Source: a bacterium
GTDB taxonomy: Bacteria; Ratteibacteria; UBA8468; B48-G9; JAFGKM01
Assembly: GCA_035371905.1 (NCBI GenBank)
Contig: DAORXQ010000010.1
Coordinates: 1 to 35,796, forward strand
Length of the DNA: 35,796 nucleotides
Reading direction: 5' to 3'
Position numbers and translations under genes: made by a program. Numbering within the stretch: the stretch's first letter is position 1; every line of letters begins with the position of its first letter. Shown here piece after piece: positions 1 to 7,397 of the stretch. The notes under the pieces were generated by a model. That model made no database searches and was not told the DNA's origin. It saw only the letters and a list, made by a program, of their open reading frames with translations.

Positions 1-241
1 GTACAAGAGAAAAATTATGTATAAGTTCTATTCCACACGCAACTGGTAAAACCTTTTTTTTATCAATTCCCAAAATCTTACTTACACATAGAACTAAAAT
101 TGGTCTTAATCTTTTCCCACCTGAAAAAACAGTATATCTCATTGCTTCACTTAAAACACTAGGACAATCTTTTTTAGTGGGTAATTTCTTATCAAGGTAC
201 TCATCTATTTCTTTTTTCCAGTTTTTAATTATTTCTTCCAT
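1..241 (-). CDS. ispA: Polyprenyl (farnesyl/geranylgeranyl) diphosphate synthase, N-terminal part, cut by the window edge
   Basis: Only the first 80 residues are present; the rest lies beyond base 1. The visible part contains the family hallmark AMRYTVFSGGKRLRPILVL (about residues 33-51), which matches the GGKRLRP isoprenyl-diphosphate-binding motif of IspA-type trans-prenyltransferases. It is followed by VACGIELIHNFSLV, the helix that runs into the first Asp-rich motif (not in view). The family condenses isopentenyl diphosphate with allylic diphosphates in the cytoplasm, making precursors for quinones and undecaprenyl carriers. The start ATG at 239-241 lies inside the end of alr (17-base overlap), so the gene is the fourth of the wecA-pyrF-alr operon. 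Chain length cannot be judged from this fragment. The family is secure; the exact product is inferred. Confidence 0.85.
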   Translation of the reverse strand, partial: MEEIIKNWKKEIDEYLDKKLPTKKDCPSVLSEAMRYTVFSGGKRLRPILVLCVSKILGIDKKKVLPVACGIELIHNFSLV

Positions 242-1334
242 TTTTGTAAATTTTTTCAATTCTTTGACTCCCAAAACCACACAGTATTTCCTGTGGTACT
301 GTATTACCTATTTCTGCCATTGTTTCAATTTCGTAATTATCACCAAATATTTCTATTTTATCACCTATTTTAACATTTTTTCCTGTGACATCTAAAAGTG
401 TTTGATCCATACATATATTTCCAATGATTTTAACTTTTTCACCTTTCCATTTTAAATAGAAGTTATTAGAAAGAAATCTTCTCAGTCCGTCTCCATATCC
501 AATACAACAGGTTGCAACTTTTGTTTTTCTTTTTGTCGTATATGAAAGTCCATAACTTAAAGGAGTATTTTTTTCAACCTGTTTAATAAAAACAATTCTT
601 GTAAAACCTTTTATTGCACAATCAAATTTTATTTTTTTTGCCAGATACATAGCAGGATAAATTCCCAGTATCAAAAGACCTATTCTAACCATATCAAATT
701 CTTTATAACTTTCTGGTAAGTTTAAAATAGCACCTGAATTTGCTATGTGTTTAATTGGAACTTTAATAAAATTTTCAATTTTTTTTATTTCTTTTTTGAA
801 AATATTTAATTGATAATTTGCATAAGTTTTATCTTTCCATTCAGCAGTGGCAAAGTGAGAAAATATGCCCTCTATTTTTATACCTTTAAAATCAAGACAT
901 TTTTGAATAAATGGTATTATTTCATCATTTCTTAACCCAATTCTTCCCATTCCTGTGTCAATTTTTATATGTATAAATGCATTTTTTTGATACTTTTTGC
1001 AGATTTTTATTATTTCTTCTAAATTTTCTTCATTACATAAAGTTATTCTTATATCATTTAAAATACATTCTTCAATATTTTCAGGTAAAACGTTTCCCAT
1101 TATAAGAACAGGTTTTTTAACTTTTAGATTTTTTAATTCAATCGCTTCACTAAAACAAGCTACTCCATAAAAATCTACAATATCATCTATTTCTTTTGCT
1201 ATTTCTTTTACACCCATACCGTAAAGATTACATTTAACACTTGCAAGAAATTTTTTTCCTGTTATTTGCTTTATCTTTAGAATATTTTTTCTTATTTTAC
1301 TTATATCCACTTCAATCCATGCTCTTTTTTCCAT
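225..1334 (-). CDS. alr: Alanine racemase
   Basis: PLP-dependent interconversion of L- and D-alanine for peptidoglycan, in the cytoplasm. At 369 residues it has the normal length: N-terminal TIM barrel and C-terminal beta domain. The PLP lysine is K34 in SVKCNLYGMG, the counterpart of the usual KANAYGHG. The second catalytic tyrosine is in LSYGLSYTT, followed by IGYGDGLRR and GNICMDQ, all family landmarks. The PLP loop is diverged (Ala to Cys right after the lysine, Ala to Leu, His to Met). I start at the ATG at 1332-1334; a TTG six bases earlier extends the frame but has no better ribosome site. It overlaps pyrF by 23 bases and ispA by 17. The family call is firm; whether it acts only on alanine is less certain given the altered loop. 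Confidence 0.92.
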   Translation of the reverse strand: MEKRAWIEVDISKIRKNILKIKQITGKKFLASVKCNLYGMGVKEIAKEIDDIVDFYGVACFSEAIELKNLKVKKPVLIMGNVLPENIEECILNDIRITLCNEENLEEIIKICKKYQKNAFIHIKIDTGMGRIGLRNDEIIPFIQKCLDFKGIKIEGIFSHFATAEWKDKTYANYQLNIFKKEIKKIENFIKVPIKHIANSGAILNLPESYKEFDMVRIGLLILGIYPAMYLAKKIKFDCAIKGFTRIVFIKQVEKNTPLSYGLSYTTKRKTKVATCCIGYGDGLRRFLSNNFYLKWKGEKVKIIGNICMDQTLLDVTGKNVKIGDKIEIFGDNYEIETMAEIGNTVPQEILCGFGSQRIEKIYKNGRNN

Positions 1335-2016
1335 TTTCAATCTCTTTTATTATTTTTTCTACAATTTTTTCAGGTTGAGGATTTTCATATATTGGTCTAC
1401 CAACCACTATAAAATCTGCTCCCTTTTTAATAGCTTCTTTAGGAGTAGTAATTCTTTTCTGGTCATCTTTTTTTTCTTCAATTCTTATCCCGGGTGTAAT
1501 TAATAAAAAAGGTGATTTAAATCTACTCCTCAACAGTTCAAGTTCTTCTCCAGAGCATACAATTCCATCTATCCCCCAGTTATAACCATATTCAGCAAGT
1601 TTTTCAACAAGTTTTTTTACAGGTGTATTTATTCCAAATATTTGTAAATCTTCTTCTTTAAAAGAGGTTAATATACTCACTCCAATAATTTTGGTTTCAC
1701 TGTTAAATTTTTTTTTCGCTTCCACAACACTTTTTATTACTTTCTCACCTGCCATTAGATGAACTGTAAACATGTCAATTTCTTTTTCAAATATAATTTT
1801 AACTGCATTTTCTACAGTATTTGGAATATCAAAAAATTTAAGGTCAAGAAAAATTTTTTTCTTTTCTTTTTTTAAATATTTTATAAGTTCATCACCAAAC
1901 AGAAGATAAGAAATAATACCCACTTTATAAAAATCAACTTTATCTCCAATTTTTTCAATAAGTTCATATATTTTTTCCTTTTCATTCAAATCAAGAGCAA
2001 CTATCAGTTTTCCCAT
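1312..2016 (-). CDS. pyrF: Orotidine 5'-phosphate decarboxylase
   Basis: Last step of UMP synthesis: decarboxylates OMP in the cytoplasm. It is 234 residues, typical of the short bacterial group. It starts MGKLIVALDL (first barrel strand with the substrate-binding Asp) and carries the catalytic D-x-K-x-x-D charge network D58, K60, D63 in FLDLKFFDIPNTV. The phosphate-binding ends LLITPGIR and FIVVGRPIYENPQP close the barrel. I chose the ATG at 2014-2016 because GGAAGGGG sits 5-6 bases upstream; the longer reading frame begins with TTG and adds eight unconserved residues. The start lies in the last 26 bases of wecA and the end overlaps alr, so translation is probably coupled. No pyrE or other pyr gene is in the window. 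Confidence 0.95.
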   Translation of the reverse strand: MGKLIVALDLNEKEKIYELIEKIGDKVDFYKVGIISYLLFGDELIKYLKKEKKKIFLDLKFFDIPNTVENAVKIIFEKEIDMFTVHLMAGEKVIKSVVEAKKKFNSETKIIGVSILTSFKEEDLQIFGINTPVKKLVEKLAEYGYNWGIDGIVCSGEELELLRSRFKSPFLLITPGIRIEEKKDDQKRITTPKEAIKKGADFIVVGRPIYENPQPEKIVEKIIKEIENGKKSMD

Positions 2017-3082
2017 TTTTTCCCCTTCCAAAAAATTCAAGTGTTGCTACTATTGTAAGAATTAATATTACTTCAATTAAAACTTCAATTCCTCCATATA
2101 TATTAAGATTTTTTAAAATCAAAGCATTTATACCTGTGGTAAGTGTTAGAAGATAAATGAATAAAACTGCTTGTTTCTGTGTCATCCCGAGAGAAACAAG
2201 CCGATGTGAGAGATGGTTTTTGTCTGCTGTAAATATTGAATATCCTCTTTTTTTCCTTATAACAATTACGGATATAGTGTCAAAAAATGGAACAGAAAAA
2301 ACAATGAGAGGAATAAGAACTGGTAAAAATGTTTTACTTTCTTCATATTTATAGTAAGTCAAAAGTATAGAAACAATACCGAGAAAATATCCTAAAAAAC
2401 TACTTCCTGATTCTCCCATAAATATTTTTGCTGGTGGAAAATTATGAAACAAAAAACCACAAACACTTCCTATGAAAACAGATAGAATTGTAGCAATAAA
2501 TAACTGTCCCATTTCCAGTGCAAAAGTAAATAAAATGATACCTGTAATAATTGCAATTCCTGAAGAAAGACCATCCATATTGTCAAGAAGATTAAAACAA
2601 TTCATCATTAGAATTAACCAAGAGCATGTAATTATGTAAGACAAAAAGATATTGGGAATAAAAAAAGTAATTCTTATTCCGGATATAAAAACGAAAGTAC
2701 CTATAACAAACTGGAAAAAAAGTTTTTGGAAAGGTTTTAGTTCATAAGAATCATCAAGTAAACCAAAGAAAATTACTATAATCCCGCATAGAATTATACT
2801 GAGCAGTTTTGGTAAAACAGAATAAATTCCATCAATATACCTATCTATAAATTCTGGTACAAAGCCAAAATTAACGAACAACATCCCAAATGCTATAACA
2901 AGAAAAAAAGAACAAAATATTCCAATTCCTCCAAGAAGAGGTGTTGGTTTTTTATGTATTTTTCTTTTGGATGGTAAAGCAATTATTCCTGCTTTTTTTG
3001 CAAGTTTACCTGATAAAAAAGTTAAAAAAATAGATAAAAAGAATGACAGTAAAAAAGATAACAAATATAAATAATTCCACAT
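1991..3082 (-). CDS. wecA: WecA/TagO/MraY-family undecaprenyl-phosphate sugar-1-phosphate transferase
   Basis: Polytopic inner-membrane enzyme (363 residues, about 10-11 hydrophobic segments) of the PNPT family. It moves a HexNAc-1-phosphate from a UDP-sugar to undecaprenyl phosphate and so starts O-antigen, enterobacterial common antigen or teichoic-acid-like polymers. Family signatures: RKIHKKPTPLLGG at 40-52, the Mg-binding Asp pair in FFGLLDDSYELK (D110, D111), NLLDNMDGLSSG at 164-175, FMGESGSSFLGY, and the cytoplasmic His motif HLSHRL at 290-295. That His motif and the NLLDNMDGL form fit WecA/TagO better than MraY. It is first in the operon with pyrF, alr and ispA and has its own promoter just upstream. 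The sugar is unknown, so the symbol is by family resemblance. Confidence 0.85.
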   Translation of the reverse strand: MWNYLYLLSFLLSFFLSIFLTFLSGKLAKKAGIIALPSKRKIHKKPTPLLGGIGIFCSFFLVIAFGMLFVNFGFVPEFIDRYIDGIYSVLPKLLSIILCGIIVIFFGLLDDSYELKPFQKLFFQFVIGTFVFISGIRITFFIPNIFLSYIITCSWLILMMNCFNLLDNMDGLSSGIAIITGIILFTFALEMGQLFIATILSVFIGSVCGFLFHNFPPAKIFMGESGSSFLGYFLGIVSILLTYYKYEESKTFLPVLIPLIVFSVPFFDTISVIVIRKKRGYSIFTADKNHLSHRLVSLGMTQKQAVLFIYLLTLTTGINALILKNLNIYGGIEVLIEVILILTIVATLEFFGRGKNGKTDSCS

Positions 3083-3102
3083 TTTATTTTCCTTTTTATT
3101 AA

Positions 3103-3131
3103 ATTCTATTTTATTTTTTCTTTATAGTCAA
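3103..3131 (-). promoter_or_regulatory. Sigma-70-type promoter of the wecA-pyrF-alr-ispA operon
   Basis: On the minus strand TTGACT (3126-3131) and TAGAAT (3103-3108) are separated by exactly 17 bases. The expected start point is near 3096, about 14 bases before the wecA ATG, with AAGGA as a modest ribosome site in between. It lies back to back with the purE promoter in the 105-base divergent spacer. Confidence 0.7.
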
Positions 3132-3141
3132 TGAAAAAGAA

Positions 3142-3170
3142 TTGCAAAATATAAAATTCTGGGATATAAT
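3142..3170 (+). promoter_or_regulatory. Sigma-70-type promoter of purE-purC-sua5
   Basis: TTGCAA (3142-3147), a 17-base spacer and a perfect TATAAT (3165-3170). The expected start point near 3177 coincides with the first base of a strong ribosome site GAGGAGG (3177-3183), giving a leader of only about 11 bases before the ATG at 3188. There is no room for a purine riboswitch or attenuator, so any PurR-like control would have to act at the promoter itself. Confidence 0.75.
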
Positions 3171-3187
3171 TTTACAGAGGAGGAATA

Positions 3188-3658
3188 ATGAAAATAGTCA
3201 TAATTATGGGTTCTAAAGCAGATCTGGAATGGGCAAAAAAAATTCAAGAAAAAATAAAATTATTCAATATTGATGTGGTTTTAAGAGTTGCTTCTGCACA
3301 TAAAGTACCATTGAAAGTTCTGGATATCATAAATCAATATAATAATGAAGATGTGGTTTTTATTACTGTTGCTGGAAGAAGTAATGCTTTAAGTGGATTT
3401 GTTGATGCAAATACACCAAAACCAGTGATTGCCTGTCCTCCATACAGTGATAAATTTTCAGGAATTGATATTTTTTCAAGTTTAAGAATGCCTTCAGGAG
3501 TGGCACCAATGGTTGTTCTTGAACCTGAACAAGCAGCATTATCAGCAGTTAAAATTTTATCTTTGAAATATCCTGAATTGGCAAAAAAAATTAAAGAATA
3601 TCAGGAGAAAATAAAAAAAGAGATAGAGAAACAGGATGAGGAGGTAAAAAATGGGTAG
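3188..3658 (+). CDS. purE: 5-(carboxyamino)imidazole/AIR carboxylase, class II-like PurE
   Basis: De novo purine synthesis, cytoplasmic: makes CAIR. The N-terminus MKIVIIMGSKADLEWA is the PurE nucleotide-binding loop. The key motifs are SAHK (36-39) and AGRSN (62-66), followed by PVIACPP and SSLRMPSGV (97-105). In class I bacterial PurE these read SAHR and AG-x-AAHLPG. The versions here match class II enzymes, which include the carboxylase domain of animal PAICS and the spirochaete enzyme, and which use CO2 directly on AIR without PurK. No purK is in the window. The 156-residue length is normal; the C-terminal 25 residues are a charged helix. It overlaps purC by 8 bases. PurE family certain; class II is an inference from motifs. 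Confidence 0.92.
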   Translation: MKIVIIMGSKADLEWAKKIQEKIKLFNIDVVLRVASAHKVPLKVLDIINQYNNEDVVFITVAGRSNALSGFVDANTPKPVIACPPYSDKFSGIDIFSSLRMPSGVAPMVVLEPEQAALSAVKILSLKYPELAKKIKEYQEKIKKEIEKQDEEVKNG

Positions 3659-4673
3659 TGTTAAGGATCTTTCTGTTATAAAATTACCTGAAGATGGAAA
3701 AAGCGGAATAGGTAGATTTATATTTTCTGATAGGTATTCTGTTTTTGACTGGGGTGAAATGCCCGATCATATAATAGATAAAGGAAAATCAATGTGTATT
3801 TCTACCGCTTATTTTTTTGAAATGATTGAGAAAAATGGAATAAAAACACATTATAAAGGAATTGTAGATAAAAATGGTTATGTTAGAAGTTTAGGAGAAA
3901 TAAAAGAGCCAACAAACATAATTGAATTTAAAATGTTAAGAGTTTTAAAACCAGAAATTAAAGGAAATGCTTATGACTATTCAATTTATAAAAAGGAAAA
4001 AGTGAATTTTCTAATACCCCTTGAAGTTATATACAGAAATTATTTACCGGAGGGTTCATCTGTATTTAGAAGGTTAAAAGAAAGGACTTTAAAATTGGAA
4101 GATATTGGTTTGATAGAAGTACCAAAGGTAGGTCAAAAACTTGAAAAACCGATAATTGATATTTCAACAAAACTTGAATTGACTGACAGATATATAAACT
4201 GGAAGGAGGCAAAAGAGATTGCAAATTTAAGTGATGATGAAATTGAAGAAATAAAAATAAAAACATTAAAAATAAACGAAATAATAACAAATGAAGTAGA
4301 AAAAATTGGACTTAGGAATGAAGATGGTAAGGTTGAATTTGGTTTTGATGAAAATAGAAATTTAATTCTTGTTGATGCTGTTGGAACTCTTGACGAATGC
4401 AGATTTACTTATAATGGAATACCGGTGAGTAAAGAAATTGCAAGAATATATTATAGAAAAACTGAGTGGTATAAAAAGGTTGAGGAAGCAAAGAAGAAAA
4501 ATAAAATTGAATGGAAAAAATATGTGGATATAGAACCTCCAAATTTGCCAGAAGAACTATTTAAAACAATATCTGATATTTACAGAAGTTATACAAATGA
4601 AATAACAGAAAAGAAATGGTTTGATGTTCCTCCTTTAAAAGAAATACTTTCAAAAATTAAAAAGTATATTTGA
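3651..4673 (+). CDS. purC: SAICAR synthase, archaeal-type long PurC
   Basis: Joins aspartate to CAIR with ATP in purine synthesis. At 340 residues it is much longer than the ~240-residue E. coli type. Motifs of the long form are present: IGRFIFSDRYSVFDWGEMPD near the N-terminus, FLIPLEVIYRNYLPEGSSV in the middle, then ISTKLELTDRY, and LVDAVGTLDECRF, the counterpart of the DE-x-x-x-PD-x-x-R nucleotide and substrate motif. This arrangement resembles archaeal PurC. The ATG lies 8 bases inside purE behind GAGGTAAAAA, so the two are translationally coupled. Together they cover consecutive steps, the same pair that is fused in animal PAICS. Function is confident. Confidence 0.9.
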   Translation: MGSVKDLSVIKLPEDGKSGIGRFIFSDRYSVFDWGEMPDHIIDKGKSMCISTAYFFEMIEKNGIKTHYKGIVDKNGYVRSLGEIKEPTNIIEFKMLRVLKPEIKGNAYDYSIYKKEKVNFLIPLEVIYRNYLPEGSSVFRRLKERTLKLEDIGLIEVPKVGQKLEKPIIDISTKLELTDRYINWKEAKEIANLSDDEIEEIKIKTLKINEIITNEVEKIGLRNEDGKVEFGFDENRNLILVDAVGTLDECRFTYNGIPVSKEIARIYYRKTEWYKKVEEAKKKNKIEWKKYVDIEPPNLPEELFKTISDIYRSYTNEITEKKWFDVPPLKEILSKIKKYI

Positions 4674-4674
4674 A

Positions 4675-5643
4675 ATGGTAGAGGTTCTTAAACCTTCTGA
4701 AGAAGCAATAGAAAAAGCAATTAACATTTTAAAAAATGGTGGAGTTATTGCATTTCCAACTGAAACTGTTTACGGTCTTGGGGCAAATGGTTTAAATTCA
4801 GATGCAGTAATTAAAATATTTGAAATTAAAAAAAGACCTTTTTTTGACCCTATAATTTTACATATTGGAAAAAAAGAAGATTTAGAAAAACTCTGGAAAA
4901 AAATAAATAAAAAAGCAGAAAAACTTATTGATAAATTTTGGCCCGGGCCTTTAACTATAATATTGCCAAAAACTGAAGTTGTTCCTTATATAGTTACTGC
5001 TGGACTTGAAACAGTTGCTGTAAGAATGCCATCTCATCCCGTTGCACTTGAAATTTTAAAAAGAGTTGATTTTCCAATAGCAGCACCAAGTGCAAATATT
5101 TTTGGAAGATTGAGTCCAACAGAAGCAAAACATGTAAAACAACAAATAGGGAATAGAATTGAACTTATTATAGATGGTGGTAGATGTTCTGTTGGTATTG
5201 AATCAACAGTGATTGATTTAACAGGGGAAAGAAGTTTAATTTTGAGACCCGGAGGGGTTCCAAAAGAAGAGATTGAAAAGGTTATTGGAAAAGTTGAGAT
5301 TATAAAGAAAACAGAAAAAATTTCTTCTCCGGGACAATTACCTTTTCATTATTCACCCAAAACTCCTCTTAAAATTTTGTATGACTATAATGAAGTAAAA
5401 AAAGGGATTAAAGCAGGGCTTCTTGCATTTAAAAAACCAAAAAATAAAGATAAATTTGTGAGAATTGAGGTGTTATCTATGAAGGGTGATTTAAGAGAAG
5501 CAGCAGTGAATTTTTTTTCCTGTCTTCATAAACTTGACGAAGCAAAACTTGATATAATTTATGCAGAACCAGTTCCCGAGCAGGGACTTGGAACAGCAAT
5601 AATGGATAGATTACATAAAGCAGAAACAAAAAATTTTATTTAG
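4675..5643 (+). CDS. sua5: Threonylcarbamoyl-AMP synthase (Sua5/YrdC family)
   Basis: Makes threonylcarbamoyl-AMP from threonine, bicarbonate and ATP, the first step of the t6A37 modification of ANN-reading tRNAs. The YrdC domain fills about residues 10-205: GGVIAFPTETVYGLGANG binds substrate, KKRPFFDPIILHI is the KRP nucleotide motif, WPGPLTIIL, VAVRMPSHP and AAPSANIFGRLSPT follow. After a linker containing SPGQLPFHYSPKTPL comes the smaller Sua5 C-terminal domain (about 230-322), which E. coli TsaC lacks, so this is the long Sua5 form. One base separates it from purC, with no own promoter visible. It ends 8 bases from the convergent symporter gene. The partner tsaB, tsaD and tsaE genes are not here. 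Confidence 0.92.
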   Translation: MVEVLKPSEEAIEKAINILKNGGVIAFPTETVYGLGANGLNSDAVIKIFEIKKRPFFDPIILHIGKKEDLEKLWKKINKKAEKLIDKFWPGPLTIILPKTEVVPYIVTAGLETVAVRMPSHPVALEILKRVDFPIAAPSANIFGRLSPTEAKHVKQQIGNRIELIIDGGRCSVGIESTVIDLTGERSLILRPGGVPKEEIEKVIGKVEIIKKTEKISSPGQLPFHYSPKTPLKILYDYNEVKKGIKAGLLAFKKPKNKDKFVRIEVLSMKGDLREAAVNFFSCLHKLDEAKLDIIYAEPVPEQGLGTAIMDRLHKAETKNFI

Positions 5644-5651
5644 ATTTTAAA

Positions 5652-7190
5652 TTACTTTTCAAAAAGTTGTTTTAATTTTTCCTCAGATAATGGTTTTGTC
5701 AATAAACTTCCCACAAAATAGAAAATTCCACATCCAATAAGAACTATGAATTCAAGTGTTCCCATTCCAAGTTTTTGTTTAAAAACAAATATACTTCCAA
5801 TAAGAGTGGCGATGACTCCATAAAGCATACATAGAATTGCACCGGTTGATGTTGCTCTTTTCCAGTAAAAAGAAACTGCTGTACAGAATATAAAAATACT
5901 ACCAAGGCCTATTGAGGCATATCCCATAAAAACCGCAAGTAGAGCTGGAGGTTTTTTAAATGTCCAGTAAAAAGGAATTAAAAGGAATATACCTATAAAA
6001 ACTTTAGTTAATTTGAGAAGTAAATTTTTAGAAATATTAGGTTTAAAGGTGTAAATTATATCTTTTGTTACATTTCCAGCCATAACCATTACCATAGCAG
6101 AAAGTGTAGAAAGTGCTGCTGCAAAAACACCGGTTGTATATAAAACAGTTAATGGTTTACCACCAGCAACTATAGCAAGATATGGTGCAGCAAGGTCTCC
6201 TTTCCATGGCTGTATGTTTAAAATTTCAGGACCAAAAGTTGCTCTTGAAATAAGTCCTGTAATTGCATTTAAAAATATTGGTGGACCTGCAACAAGAAAT
6301 ACCATGAGAGTGATTAAAGAAAAATCTTTTTTTGTTAGTTTTTTCATTCCAAGAAATCTTGCAACATTATGAGGAAAACCTGTTGCCATAGTTAAAAATA
6401 TAAAAAAAGTTGCAATTATCCCAACAGGAGAAGAAAATAATTGAGTATTTCCAACTGCAGGAAGATCTCTTCTTATCAAATCCAGAAGTTTTATGTCTTG
6501 AGTAGAAAGTTTTGCATTTAGTTCAGATGGTCCTCCTACAAAAAAAATAGAAACAATACCCAATACAAAACAGGCAATTCCAAGTAATGCTCCCTGCAAA
6601 GCAAGAGACCACTGAGTTCCTGTATATCCACCAACAATCATATAAATAAAAACAATAATCCCAGAAAGAAGAAGACACCATAAAGCAGGAAGTCCTGTTA
6701 CTGCATACCAAATGGTAGCACCTGCTTTAAATTGACCTACTGCATAAAGAGTCATAAAGAATATCATAATAAGAGCAGATAGAAATTGGACGATTTTGCT
6801 ATCAAATCTTATTCTTAGTACATCTGGGACTGTTTTTGCTCCGAATTTTTCAGCATATTTCTGCATTTTTTCGCCTGTAAAAAATAAACAAGGCATAATT
6901 CCAACTATTGTCCATATCCCGGCAAACCACATTCCTGACCAACCAACTGCATATGTAACGCCCATCATTCCAAGTGTTGCCCATCCACTTAACCATGTTG
7001 CAGCAAGTGCAAGTCCGGTAATAACAGGTCCTATATCTTGATGTCCTGATAAAAAGGTTTCAAAAGTTACTGATTTTTTTCTGCTTAAAAATCCAAGTAG
7101 TGTGCAGATTAATAACATTACCCCAATTCCAATTGCTGATGTAATAGTATAAGATAGATCTGGTTGCGGAATAGGATAGAAGTTATTCAT
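5652..7190 (-). CDS. Sodium:solute symporter (SSS family)
   Basis: A 512-residue inner-membrane protein with about 13 hydrophobic helices, the LeuT-fold layout of the SSS family. Recognisable parts are LATWLSGWATLG in an early helix, the core IVGGYTGTQWSLALQGALLG, and AAALSTLSAMVMVMAGNVTKDI, whose Ser/Thr residues correspond to the Na2 sodium site in helix 8. The overall look is that of carboxylate or acetate-type members, but no substrate can be read from sequence. Its ATG overlaps the TGA of a 32-residue membrane peptide, so both come from one transcript. The GH38 mannosidase gene lies upstream on the same strand behind a separate promoter, so sugar uptake is possible but unsupported. Confidence 0.88.
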   Translation of the reverse strand: MNNFYPIPQPDLSYTITSAIGIGVMLLICTLLGFLSRKKSVTFETFLSGHQDIGPVITGLALAATWLSGWATLGMMGVTYAVGWSGMWFAGIWTIVGIMPCLFFTGEKMQKYAEKFGAKTVPDVLRIRFDSKIVQFLSALIMIFFMTLYAVGQFKAGATIWYAVTGLPALWCLLLSGIIVFIYMIVGGYTGTQWSLALQGALLGIACFVLGIVSIFFVGGPSELNAKLSTQDIKLLDLIRRDLPAVGNTQLFSSPVGIIATFFIFLTMATGFPHNVARFLGMKKLTKKDFSLITLMVFLVAGPPIFLNAITGLISRATFGPEILNIQPWKGDLAAPYLAIVAGGKPLTVLYTTGVFAAALSTLSAMVMVMAGNVTKDIIYTFKPNISKNLLLKLTKVFIGIFLLIPFYWTFKKPPALLAVFMGYASIGLGSIFIFCTAVSFYWKRATSTGAILCMLYGVIATLIGSIFVFKQKLGMGTLEFIVLIGCGIFYFVGSLLTKPLSEEKLKQLFEK

Positions 7191-7285
7191 TTTTCCACCC
7201 CCTTTATTCTTATCAATAATCCTATTATTGTAAAAAATGTACTAAAAAATATAACTAACCACCATGCCAACCAGTTTTTGTCCAT
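7187..7285 (-). CDS. Small membrane peptide preceding the symporter (likely symporter small accessory protein)
   Basis: A 32-residue reading frame with one hydrophobic helix. It begins MDKNWLAWWLVIFFST and ends LLIRIKGVEK, giving an N-out or N-in single span with basic residues after the helix. It has one of the best ribosome sites in the window (AAAGGAGGGG, 2-5 bases before the ATG at 7283-7285) and its TGA overlaps the symporter ATG (ATGA). A sigma-70 promoter ends about 22 bases upstream. Very short single-span proteins are known directly upstream of SSS transporters in archaea and bacteria, and this Trp-rich N-terminus plus GLL motif is of that kind. The function (assembly or stability of the transporter) is inferred. 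Translation is well supported by the signals; homology is from memory of the family. Confidence 0.72.
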   Translation of the reverse strand: MDKNWLAWWLVIFFSTFFTIIGLLIRIKGVEK

Positions 7286-7306
7286 ATCCCCTCCTTTTTG
7301 AAAAAA

Positions 7307-7334
7307 ATATTAAACTATTATATAAAAATGTCAA
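7307..7334 (-). promoter_or_regulatory. Promoter of the small peptide-symporter operon
   Basis: Perfect -35 TTGACA (7329-7334) on the minus strand, 16-base spacer, weaker -10 TAATAT (7307-7312). Predicted start near 7300, roughly 15 bases before the small ATG. A TATAAT is also present, but only 6 bases after the -35, so it cannot pair with it. The 112-base spacer up to the mannosidase stop holds nothing else I can recognise. Confidence 0.55.
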
Positions 7335-7397
7335 ATTTTTATTTTTTGATTTGAAATGAAAATAAACAAAATGATAGGGAAATTTTATTTTATATTT

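Noticed and set aside
5640..5690. ACTTTTCAAAAAGT hairpin followed by T-rich sequence at the convergent sua5/symporter junction, as a terminator.
   Set aside because: The stem is six A/T pairs with a tiny loop and lies inside the symporter coding end; T-runs are everywhere on this strand, so it is not distinguishable from background.
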